DNA from: Suilimivivens sp963638365
Lineage (GTDB): Bacteria > Bacillota > Clostridia > Lachnospirales > Lachnospiraceae
DNA length: 64,000 nt
Assembly: GCA_963638365.1 (NCBI GenBank)
Contig: CAVHRK010000088.1
Span: 1-64,000 of the forward strand
Direction of reading: 5' to 3'
A program made the position numbers and the translations under genes. Of this stretch, positions 25,373 through 33,454 are shown piece after piece. The notes beneath the pieces are model-generated. The model ran no database searches. It saw nothing but the letters and a program-made list of their open reading frames with translations, and was not told the origin of the DNA. Positions within the stretch are counted from its first letter, which is position 1; every line of letters starts with the position of its first letter.

Positions 25373-26543
25373 TCAGAACCAGAAGAAGAATCAGCATCAG
25401 AAGCACGATTCCGGCGATTGTAGCCATAATTCTGATCGAATATCCACCTGATTTTGCGGGCGTTACCGGATCCGTGTGGCTGGCAAAGGCTTCGGCAGTA
25501 ACTTCGGTATAGGTCTGCTGTTTTTCCAGAAGTTCCTCTACCTTTTGCTGCTGCATTTCCTGACGTAACCGTTCCGGATCCTCGATTGCTGCAACATCAA
25601 TGGTGTTGCTCTCTGTAAATTTATCATATTCATTGTATGCCATGGTCCGCAGCTCCACCGCGGTATCAAACGGAAGCTGGAACGTAAAAGTATGTTCGGG
25701 TGCCGAGACGTCCCATTGATCCGGACGCGGCCACTCCAGTAATTCCGAATAGGTATTTCCGCCATCGGTACTGACGGCATAATATTGGATATAACTGTCA
25801 CTGTCTGAAGCAGTCATCCGGATCGTTGCCATGCCGGTTTCCAAATCGATGGAGGAAAGCTCAATCTCATTTACCTCCGGTGCCGTTTCATCCGGTCTTG
25901 CCACATCGGCAGGAACCGCAATCAGGGAAACGGGATAACCGGAATAATCAACGCCCAGTTCTTCGGACTTTAAGCCAAAATATTTTGCAACAGCCTCCGC
26001 ATCCCGGATTCCAAGAGCCTTTAACGATTCTTCCCCGTCGGCTACCGCAAAGGCATCCTTTTCGTGATCCAGATGACAATGCTCGATTAATGCACATGGA
26101 ACATCCATCTCTGCAGAGTACCGTAAGATTCCATAATAATCGGTTCCCCGGTCATTCAGTCTCGTCTTGATGCCACGGGAAAACAAGCCCATATCCGTAA
26201 GCTGCTGCATTTCAATCTCCGCAAAAGCAAATCCCTTGCTGTATAATTCTCCACGGGACGGCACCCACACTTCCGCACCATATAAGTTATGGTTTACAGA
26301 CAGATTGAAGTGGAGACAGTACAGGAAATCCGCATTCTTTTCTTTCGCAAAGGCAACTCGGTCTTTGATGGTCATGTCCATGTCCACTTCATGCGTCAGA
26401 TAAACCGTAACATCCTCGAATTTCTCAAGATGCTCCTTCATGGCCTGTGCGACAATCGGATTGATTTCTTTTTCTACAAATTCACCATATTCCCCGCCAC
26501 GGTTTTCTCCGCCGTGACCGGGATCTATAACTATAATCGGCAT
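25329..26543 (-). CDS. N-acetylmuramoyl-L-alanine amidase with C-terminal membrane anchor
   Basis: A 404-residue protein starting directly with an Amidase_3 domain (1-190): Zn ligands H10 (DPGHGG), E24 and H78 (LHFN) and the catalytic E153. A beta-rich region follows (about 215-325, fibronectin-like), then a charged linker, one membrane segment at about 372-392 and a basic tail (RNLRGLLRHRKRK). Unlike typical amidases, it has no signal peptide. The ATG has GGGAG upstream. It is likely a cell-wall hydrolase, but the topology is puzzling. It overlaps the YlbJ-like gene convergently by 44 bases. Confidence 0.86.
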   Translation of the reverse strand: MPIIVIDPGHGGENRGGEYGEFVEKEINPIVAQAMKEHLEKFEDVTVYLTHEVDMDMTIKDRVAFAKEKNADFLYCLHFNLSVNHNLYGAEVWVPSRGELYSKGFAFAEIEMQQLTDMGLFSRGIKTRLNDRGTDYYGILRYSAEMDVPCALIEHCHLDHEKDAFAVADGEESLKALGIRDAEAVAKYFGLKSEELGVDYSGYPVSLIAVPADVARPDETAPEVNEIELSSIDLETGMATIRMTASDSDSYIQYYAVSTDGGNTYSELLEWPRPDQWDVSAPEHTFTFQLPFDTAVELRTMAYNEYDKFTESNTIDVAAIEDPERLRQEMQQQKVEELLEKQQTYTEVTAEAFASHTDPVTPAKSGGYSIRIMATIAGIVLLMLILLLVLIRNLRGLLRHRKRK

Positions 26544-26565
26544 CGTTCACTCCCCATATACAAGG

Positions 26566-26595
26566 GAACCGGCCTACCAATCGGTAGGCCGGTTC
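26566..26595. repeat. Strong 13-bp inverted repeat between two genes
   Basis: GAACCGGCCTACC and GGTAGGCCGGTTC pair perfectly around a 4-base loop. It lies 5 bases past the stop of the coiled-coil protein and 22 bases before the amidase ATG. No T run follows on the minus strand, so it is a weak terminator at best; it could be a processing or stability hairpin. Confidence 0.7.
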
Positions 26596-26600
26596 AGACC

Positions 26601-27215
26601 TTACAACATATCAACATTAATACTTCCCGTCGTACTTTCCTGAAGATCACCCTCCGGTGCTTCAAACTTATCCGGCTCCGGTGGATTGAGTTCTACACGG
26701 TTGGAATTCACGACATCATTATAATGATTGAGTCCCGCCATAAAGCTTTCATAATGCTCGGTTGTAGTTTTCATCGTCTGGTTGATGAGCATTTCCACAT
26801 TTGCCAAAATATCATCCGTATACTGCATAGCGGCAGAACGCACATTGTTTGCTTCCATAGTCGCATTGTCCAGAATTTCCTGTGCCTGCTTCGTTGCCAT
26901 GGTGACGACCTCGTTCGCCTGTGCGTAGGCCTGCTGCATAATTTCGTGTTCATTAATTAACTGGTTGGTATGCAGGGTTGCTTCGTTAATCAGAGCTTCG
27001 GCTTTCGCTCTGGCATCATTTAAAATAGCTTCCTTATTGCTGATGATCTTCTGATAACGCTTGATCTCATCAGGGGTTTTCATACGCAGTTCCCGAAGAA
27101 GCTCATCAATTTCTTCCTTGTTCACAATAATCTTGGTATCGGAAAAGGTCTGATACTTGCAACCATCGATATATTCTTCGATTTCATCAATTAACTGTTC
27201 AATTCTGCTGCTCAT
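26601..27215 (-). CDS. Coiled-coil protein (DivIVA/V-ATPase-subunit-like in composition)
   Basis: A 204-residue, almost wholly alpha-helical protein. Residues about 40-165 form a long Ala/Glu/Asn/Gln-rich coiled coil (AILNDARAKAEALINEATL..., ATKQAQEILDNATMEANNVR...), with a short N-terminal helical module and a Pro/acidic C-terminal tail. Such proteins in Lachnospiraceae are often annotated as ATPases or DivIVA-like on composition alone. A role in cell pole or division scaffolding is inference. ATG overlaps the coaD stop (ATGA). Confidence 0.75.
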   Translation of the reverse strand: MSSRIEQLIDEIEEYIDGCKYQTFSDTKIIVNKEEIDELLRELRMKTPDEIKRYQKIISNKEAILNDARAKAEALINEATLHTNQLINEHEIMQQAYAQANEVVTMATKQAQEILDNATMEANNVRSAAMQYTDDILANVEMLINQTMKTTTEHYESFMAGLNHYNDVVNSNRVELNPPEPDKFEAPEGDLQESTTGSINVDML

Positions 27216-27721
27216 TCCATTGCCTCCGGTTCATTTCTTTCTATTCCATATTTGTCATAAATCTGCTTTCCTAAAAAGTCCGGTACACACATGGAAATAT
27301 CGCCTCCGAAGCTGGCAATTTCCTTGACACTCGAGGAGCTGAGGTAGGCATATTCCAAACTGGTCGTTAAAAAGACCGTATCTACTGCACCATGGGAAAG
27401 CTTGGCATTTGTCTGGGCTGTCTGAAGTTCATATTCGAAATCGGTAATGGCACGCAAGCCACGGATCACAACATGAACATCCTTCTCTCTTGCATAATCT
27501 ACCAATAAGCCGCTGAAGGATTCCACCTTTACATTTGGAATATCCTTTACCGCTTCTTTTAATATCTTAACACGTTCTTCTACTGAAAACAATGGTGTCT
27601 TTACTTTATTGTTTAAGACACTTACCGTTAATTCGTCAAACATCTGGGCGGCACGGCGGATGACATCAAGGTGTCCGTAATGAACCGGATCAAAGCTTCC
27701 CGGATAAATTGCTTTTTTCAA
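27212..27721 (-). CDS. coaD: Pantetheine-phosphate adenylyltransferase
   Basis: A 169-residue CoaD: nucleotidyltransferase motif YPGSFDPVHYGHLDVI and the ISSSxVKEIA-type motif (here LSSSSVKEIASFGGD). It makes dephospho-CoA from 4'-phosphopantetheine and ATP. It starts with TTG at 27721, 7 bases after AAGGAG. Coupled after rsmD, a common order in Firmicutes. Confidence 0.96.
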   Translation of the reverse strand: MKKAIYPGSFDPVHYGHLDVIRRAAQMFDELTVSVLNNKVKTPLFSVEERVKILKEAVKDIPNVKVESFSGLLVDYAREKDVHVVIRGLRAITDFEYELQTAQTNAKLSHGAVDTVFLTTSLEYAYLSSSSVKEIASFGGDISMCVPDFLGKQIYDKYGIERNEPEAME

Positions 27722-27755
27722 TTTTCTTCTCCTTAAGACGTCGGGATTCCGTTCC

Positions 27756-28304
27756 CTATTGTCTTTTGATAAATAGATGTTTATTGGTTTTGTAATACTT
27801 TTCTCTTACAATCGTAAATCCGCATTCTTTAAGGAAATCAAAGGACCGGTCAATCGCGGCTTCTAAAATAATGGTGGTATTTTCCGTAACATACGGCATA
27901 TTTCTTAATTCACGGAAAAGCGCCGGTTCAATACCGAGCGCATACGGGGGATCCATAAAAATAATGGAAACCTCCTTTTCGTGGATCTGGTGGACGCCGG
28001 ATAAGACATCTCCCTTAATCAGGGTTGCCCGGTCTGCAAACTTCGTAAACTGTAAATTATCCTGAATACAGGCAATGGCTTTGGGGTTATTTTCAATAAA
28101 ATAACTGTGCTCTGCCCCACGGCTTAGGGCTTCAATGCCGATTCCGCCGCTTCCTGCAAAGAAATCTGCAAAAATACATCCCGGCACATCCATCTGAATC
28201 ATATTAAATAAAGTTTCTTTAATCCGGTCCGTGGTCGGTCGGGTATCCATGGATGCCGGTGTCTTTAACGGAAGGCTGCGCGCCGTTCCTGCAATTACCC
28301 TCAT
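27756..28304 (-). CDS. rsmD: 16S rRNA (guanine966-N2)-methyltransferase
   Basis: A 182-residue class I methyltransferase with SAM loop DFFAGSGGIGIEALSRGA and catalytic MDPPYALG. The N-terminus MRVIAGTARSLPLKTP is typical of RsmD, which modifies 16S rRNA in the assembled 30S. AAGGAGG precedes the ATG. It pairs with coaD. Confidence 0.95.
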   Translation of the reverse strand: MRVIAGTARSLPLKTPASMDTRPTTDRIKETLFNMIQMDVPGCIFADFFAGSGGIGIEALSRGAEHSYFIENNPKAIACIQDNLQFTKFADRATLIKGDVLSGVHQIHEKEVSIIFMDPPYALGIEPALFRELRNMPYVTENTTIILEAAIDRSFDFLKECGFTIVREKYYKTNKHLFIKRQ

Positions 28305-28319
28305 AGTTCCTCCTTAACG

Positions 28320-30560
28320 CTACAGCCGAAGCTTCGTTCCTTTGCTGTCTCTGTGCTGTGGCTTGATCCGCTGCAGTTCCACATGCTTGTCTTTATATAC
28401 AATATCCGGATCCGGCATAGCCGCCTGTGTATAATAAACCGCTTCTACATGATCCTTATCGGAAAGCTTCATTCCGCGTACGCCCACGGCCGATTTCTTC
28501 TTTTCCGGAATTTCCTCTAATCCGAACCGCAGGAAATATCCTTCTGCGGACTGCAGGATGACCTGCTTCTGTTCCCTGATAATTTCAACGCTGATAACCT
28601 CGTCGTTATCCTGTAGCTTCGTTGCGGCAACGGTTCTCTTTGCCACATCAAATTCGCCGCCATCAACGACCTTCATCATAGCCTTAGAGGTAACAAACAA
28701 AATCCGGTAAAGGTTCAGACTCGTCTGGCTTTCTACCGTGATGGCATATTCCTTCTGCGAATCATAATTACTGATGTTATCGATCGGAATGCCCTTGTCA
28801 CGGAACTTTCCAAACGGAACATCCTGTAATTTCACTGTGTGAAGCTGTCCGGTATTCGTAAAGATACAGATCTTACCGGTGTTCTTGCAAAAGACCACAT
28901 ATTTATTTTCGGTATCCGCAGCCTCCTTGTTCCGTTCATAGGTCGGAATATCTATGGATCTTGCATAGCCGAAGCGGTCCATTAAGAAGACAATATCCAT
29001 CTCCTCAATCTTCTTCTCCACATAAACGGCTTCTGCCACATTTTCAATAACGGTTTTACGCGGCTTTCCGTATTCCCGGCGGATGTCATCAAGTTCATTC
29101 ATGATAACCTGCGCCATGGAATCCCGGCGGTCCAAGATGTCTTCATACCGGTAAATATTGGCAAGCGTATCTTCGTGTTCGTTGATCAACGCTTCGAGTT
29201 CGAGACCGATTAATTTATATAAACGCATCTCTAAGATGGCGTTTGCCTGCTTTTCGGTAAAACAGAGCTGGGCAGCCATAATTTTGGATTCTTTGGATCG
29301 GAACTTAATGCCATCGGTCTTTCCTTCGACCAGACAGGCTTTCGCCATGGCACGGTCCTTGGATCCACGTAAAATCTCAATAACAAGGTCAATGACATTG
29401 CAGGCTTTGATTAAGCCTTCCTGGATTTCCTTACGTTCCAGCTCCTTTTCAAGGAGTGTGGTATATTTCCGGCGTGCTACTTCAAACTGGAAATCCACAT
29501 TGTGTTTGATAATCTGTTTAAGGCTCATGACTTCCGGTCTGCCATCGGCAATGGCCAGCATATTGACACCAAAGGTATCTTCGAGTCTTGTCTTTTTATA
29601 GAGCATGTTGACAAAATTCTCAACATCCGCATCCTTACGAAGCTCAATGACAATACGGATACCCTCCTTGGAGGACTGGTTCGTAATGTCTACAATATCC
29701 TGCGTCTTCTTGGTCTCGGAAAGGGCTGCTATATCCATCAGGAACTTGGAAATGTTCGCCCCGATCATGGGATAGGGAATTTCGGAAATGACCACATTCG
29801 TCTTGCCGGCCTTTCCCTTTTCAATATCCACCCTGCCGCGGACCTTAATTTTCCCAACACCGGTTTCATAAATTTCCAGCAGTTCGTCCTTGTTGGTAAC
29901 GATACCACCGGTCGGAAAATCCGGTCCCTTGATATATTTCATCAATCCTTCTGTAGTAATCTCTTCGTTCTGCATGTATGCTTTTACCGCATCGGCAACC
30001 TCACCGAGATTGTGAGGAGGAATGCTGGTTGCCATACCAACGGCAATTCCTTCGGAACCGTTGACTAAGAGGTTGGGAATCTTTACAGGAAGAACGGAGG
30101 GTTCCTTCTCAGTTTCATCAAAGTTCGGTACAAAGTCAACAACATCCTTATCCAGGTCTGCCAAAAACGCTTCCTGAGTTACTTTTTCGAGGCGGGCTTC
30201 CGTGTATCGCATGGCGGCTGCTCCGTCACCTTCGATGTTGCCGAAGTTACCGTGCCCGTCAATTAAGGGCATTCCCTTCTTAAAATCCTGTGTCATCACA
30301 ACGAGCGCATCATAAATGGAGCTGTCTCCGTGGGGATGGTATTTACCCATGGTATCACCGACAATACGCGCACTCTTACGGTATGGCTTATCATAACGGA
30401 TTCCAAGCTCATGCATATCGTAAAGCACACGGCGCTGTACCGGCTTTAACCCGTCTCTGGCATCCGGCAGGGCGCGCGCAATAATAACACTCATGGCATA
30501 GTCAATATAAGATTTCTGCATCACTTCCGAATATTCGGTTTTGATGATTTTTTCTTCCAT
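28320..30560 (-). CDS. Type IIA topoisomerase subunit A (ParC-like)
   Basis: A 746-residue topoisomerase A subunit: winged-helix cleavage domain with catalytic R118-Y119 (AAMRYTEARL), tower, and a short C-terminal beta-propeller. The QRRGGKG (GyrA) box is not seen in the propeller region, and length is nearer ParC than GyrA, so a topoisomerase IV-like decatenase is more likely than gyrase. Quinolone-determining residues S80 and D84 are the usual sensitive-type residues. It lies downstream of the B subunit, forming one operon (44-base gap). Confidence 0.9.
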   Translation of the reverse strand: MEEKIIKTEYSEVMQKSYIDYAMSVIIARALPDARDGLKPVQRRVLYDMHELGIRYDKPYRKSARIVGDTMGKYHPHGDSSIYDALVVMTQDFKKGMPLIDGHGNFGNIEGDGAAAMRYTEARLEKVTQEAFLADLDKDVVDFVPNFDETEKEPSVLPVKIPNLLVNGSEGIAVGMATSIPPHNLGEVADAVKAYMQNEEITTEGLMKYIKGPDFPTGGIVTNKDELLEIYETGVGKIKVRGRVDIEKGKAGKTNVVISEIPYPMIGANISKFLMDIAALSETKKTQDIVDITNQSSKEGIRIVIELRKDADVENFVNMLYKKTRLEDTFGVNMLAIADGRPEVMSLKQIIKHNVDFQFEVARRKYTTLLEKELERKEIQEGLIKACNVIDLVIEILRGSKDRAMAKACLVEGKTDGIKFRSKESKIMAAQLCFTEKQANAILEMRLYKLIGLELEALINEHEDTLANIYRYEDILDRRDSMAQVIMNELDDIRREYGKPRKTVIENVAEAVYVEKKIEEMDIVFLMDRFGYARSIDIPTYERNKEAADTENKYVVFCKNTGKICIFTNTGQLHTVKLQDVPFGKFRDKGIPIDNISNYDSQKEYAITVESQTSLNLYRILFVTSKAMMKVVDGGEFDVAKRTVAATKLQDNDEVISVEIIREQKQVILQSAEGYFLRFGLEEIPEKKKSAVGVRGMKLSDKDHVEAVYYTQAAMPDPDIVYKDKHVELQRIKPQHRDSKGTKLRL

Positions 30561-30604
30561 GAAATAAATTCCTTTCTAAGAAACTTTGGAACCTGTCTTA
30601 AAAA

Positions 30605-32527
30605 TCAGATATCCAGCTCCGCATCGGTAGCGTGTTCGTAAATAAATGCCTTTCTGGGAGGAACCTCGGTTCCCATCAACATTTCGGTTACTTCGGATGC
30701 CATACGGGCATCTTCGATCTCAACCTGCTTTAAGATTCTGGATGCCGGATCTAAGGTTGTTTCCCATAACTGCTCCGCATCCATTTCACCAAGACCTTTG
30801 TATCGTTGTAAGGTAAAGGGGCCTTTATGCTTCTTGCGGTACTGCTCTAATGCCTTGTCATCGTACAGGTACTCTTCTTCTCCCTTTGAGGGCATCGCCT
30901 TATATAACGGCGGCATGGCAATATAAACATGTCCTTCGTAAATCAGTTCCGGCATAAACCGGTAGAATAAGGTCAGAAGCAATGTGGAAATATGGGCACC
31001 GTCCACATCGGCATCGGCCATAATAATAATCTTGTCATAACGAAGCTTCGTGATATCGAAATCGTTTCCGTATCCTTCGGAAAATCCACAACCAAACGCA
31101 TTGATCATGGTTTTGATTTCTGCATTTGCCAATACCTTATCAATACTTGCTTTTTCCACATTCAGAATCTTACCACGGATGGGAAGAATGGCCTGATAGG
31201 CACGGTCTCTGGCTGTCTTGGCACTTCCACCTGCGGAATCTCCTTCGACAATGAAGATCTCACACTTGGAAGCATCTCTGGATTCACAGTTTGCAAGCTT
31301 TCCGTTTGAATCAAAGGAGAACTTCTGCTTCGTGAGCATATTGGTCTTTGCCTTTTCCTCGGTTTTACGGATTTTGGCTGCTTTTTCGGCACAGCCGATA
31401 ATACTCTTTAAGTTTTCTAAATTACGGTCAAAGTAACGGATGAGTTCATCACTTGTGACTTTCGCTACGACCTTGGCCGCATCCTGGTTATCGAGCTTTG
31501 TTTTCGTCTGTCCTTCAAAACGGGGATCCGGATGCTTGACGGAAATCACGGCGGTCATACCGTTACGCACGTCGGCACCGGTAAAGTTTACATCCTTTTC
31601 CTTTAATATATTCAACTCTCTTGCATAGGTATTGATAATATTTGTGAACGCAGTTTTAAAGCCGGTAAGATGAGTACCGCCTTCTGCATTATAAATATTA
31701 TTACAGAATCCCAAAACATTTTCATGGAATTCATTGATATACTGGAAGGCTCCTTCTACCGAAATGCCTTCGCTTTCGCCTTTAAAATAAATAACATCAC
31801 AGACGGTCTCCGTGGACTTGTTCATGTCCTTGATGAATCCGATAATTCCATCCGGCTCGTGATATTCCACATGGTCTGTTACGTCTTTTCTTTTATCTTC
31901 AAAAATAATGGTAAGTAACGGATTTAAGTATGCCGTTTCATGCAGACGGCTCTTGATATCGTCTTCCTTAAACCGCGTGCGGTCAAAAATGGTATCGTCC
32001 GGCAGGAAATTAATCTTCGTACCGGTTCCTCTTGCTTTTCCGATCACAGGGGGAAGTCCGTCTACCAGATCTACCGCAGGGATTCCTCTTTCGTAACGGT
32101 CTTCATAAAGATTTCCACCGCTCTTTACCTGAATGGTCAGATGCGTGGATAATGCATTGACAACCGAGGAACCAACTCCGTGCAGACCTCCACTTGTTTT
32201 ATAAGCAGAATCGTCGAATTTACCGCCTGCGTGAAGCGTCGTAAGCACCAGACGTTCTGCACTGATTCCTTTCTCGTGGAGTCCGACCGGAATTCCCCGT
32301 CCGTTATCTTCGATGGTTGCCGATCCGTCTGCCTCGAGCGTTACCCAGATTTTGTCACAGTAACCGGCAAGATGTTCGTCCACGGAATTGTCTACGATTT
32401 CATAAATCAGATGGTTTAAGCCCTTCGTAGAGACACTGCCGATATACATTCCCGGTCTTCGTCTGACCGCTTCCAAGCCTTCCAGCACCGTAATACTGGA
32501 AGCGTCATAAACCGCTTCCTTCGCCAT
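30605..32527 (-). CDS. Type IIA topoisomerase subunit B (ParE-like)
   Basis: A 640-residue GHKL ATPase subunit: N-terminal YIGSVSTKGLNHLIYEIVDNSVDE and DNGRGIPVG, transducer K in QTKTKL, Toprim EGDSAGGSA, DADVDGAHI, and the C-terminal QRYKGLGEMDAEQLWETT. It supplies ATP and the Mg-binding site for strand passage with subunit A. Lachnospiraceae usually carry this pair beside a separate gyrBA near the origin; here it is labelled ParE-like because it pairs with a GyrA-box-free A subunit. Confidence 0.9.
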   Translation of the reverse strand: MAKEAVYDASSITVLEGLEAVRRRPGMYIGSVSTKGLNHLIYEIVDNSVDEHLAGYCDKIWVTLEADGSATIEDNGRGIPVGLHEKGISAERLVLTTLHAGGKFDDSAYKTSGGLHGVGSSVVNALSTHLTIQVKSGGNLYEDRYERGIPAVDLVDGLPPVIGKARGTGTKINFLPDDTIFDRTRFKEDDIKSRLHETAYLNPLLTIIFEDKRKDVTDHVEYHEPDGIIGFIKDMNKSTETVCDVIYFKGESEGISVEGAFQYINEFHENVLGFCNNIYNAEGGTHLTGFKTAFTNIINTYARELNILKEKDVNFTGADVRNGMTAVISVKHPDPRFEGQTKTKLDNQDAAKVVAKVTSDELIRYFDRNLENLKSIIGCAEKAAKIRKTEEKAKTNMLTKQKFSFDSNGKLANCESRDASKCEIFIVEGDSAGGSAKTARDRAYQAILPIRGKILNVEKASIDKVLANAEIKTMINAFGCGFSEGYGNDFDITKLRYDKIIIMADADVDGAHISTLLLTLFYRFMPELIYEGHVYIAMPPLYKAMPSKGEEEYLYDDKALEQYRKKHKGPFTLQRYKGLGEMDAEQLWETTLDPASRILKQVEIEDARMASEVTEMLMGTEVPPRKAFIYEHATDAELDI

Positions 32528-32551
32528 TTAATAAACCTCTTTCTTTGTTTT

Positions 32552-33430
32552 TCATATCTTTTTGCAGCATGCAACTGCAAGGGAACCCGGTCCGATATGG
32601 CAGGCCACACTTAAGGATAAGGGCTGCACGACAATTTCAAATCCGGGGAATTCCTTTAATAATTCTTCTTTAAACTGCAGGGCAGTTTCTAAATCCTTCG
32701 TATAAGCAATCTCTAACCAGATATTCTCCGGTGTTGCACCGCCAAAACGCGTTTCCATATCCTTGCGGATGGCAGAAATCATGGTCTGCTTTCCCTGGGA
32801 TACGGTTCTTGCCTTGGAAAACGCATCAAGCTTTTCCCCCTGAATGGTAAGCACCGGTTTCAGCTTCAGCAACGAACCGATTGCTGCGGCTGCCGGAGTG
32901 ATACGGCCGCCCTTTTTCAGATAAACAAGCGTATCTAACATAATATAAATACTGGAATTGAATTTATCCCCTTCCAGAAATGTTTTAATTTCCGCGCCGG
33001 TAAGTCCCCGTTCTATAAGCAGTAACGCATCCAGACAGGACTGCCGCTGAGTGACCGAAATCCGCTGATTGTTTACAACGTGAACACGATCTATGTAATC
33101 CGCTTCATCAGCCAGCATGAGTGCCGTCTGACAGGAGCCGGATAACCCGCTGCTCATCGGGATATAAACCAGTTCCTCATAGTCTGCAAGAAGGTCATCC
33201 CACAGCTTCATGACAGAATCCGGGGAAGGCTGGCTGGTTACCACATTGGCACCGCCCTCTAATTTCTCATAGAAGCCCTCCTGCGTCAGGCTGATGTCCT
33301 CGAAATATTCCGTATCGTCGATCATAAAAGGCATCGGAAGCACGAATAAGCCAAGGTCCTTGCCTTCCTTCTGGGTTATCCCACTGTTCGAATCTGTTAC
33401 TACTGCAATTTTTTTACTCAATCGGTTCAC
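32552..33430 (-). CDS. DegV family fatty-acid-binding protein
   Basis: A 292-residue DegV/FakB-type protein. It has the two-domain EDD fold with TDSNSGI near the start, SSGLSGSCQTA and the C-terminal ACHIGPGSLAVAC. These bind a fatty acid and, as FakB, present it to the FakA kinase. The YloV/DAK2 gene 2 kb upstream is a FakA-like protein, so the pair may make fatty-acid phosphate. GTG 33430 is taken as start, with GGGAAGG just upstream. Confidence 0.9.
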   Translation of the reverse strand: MNRLSKKIAVVTDSNSGITQKEGKDLGLFVLPMPFMIDDTEYFEDISLTQEGFYEKLEGGANVVTSQPSPDSVMKLWDDLLADYEELVYIPMSSGLSGSCQTALMLADEADYIDRVHVVNNQRISVTQRQSCLDALLLIERGLTGAEIKTFLEGDKFNSSIYIMLDTLVYLKKGGRITPAAAAIGSLLKLKPVLTIQGEKLDAFSKARTVSQGKQTMISAIRKDMETRFGGATPENIWLEIAYTKDLETALQFKEELLKEFPGFEIVVQPLSLSVACHIGPGSLAVACCKKI

Positions 33431-33454
33431 CAATCCTTCCCAAATATCTTACTT

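Noticed and set aside
26289..26960. Long plus-strand open frame opposite the amidase and coiled-coil genes
   Set aside because: It runs antisense to two convincing genes, has no ribosome site and a biased, basic composition expected of a shadow frame.
30605..32527. Calling the topoisomerase pair GyrB/GyrA
   Set aside because: The A subunit lacks a visible GyrA box and is short; ParE/ParC-like is safer, but biochemical type is not proven by sequence alone.
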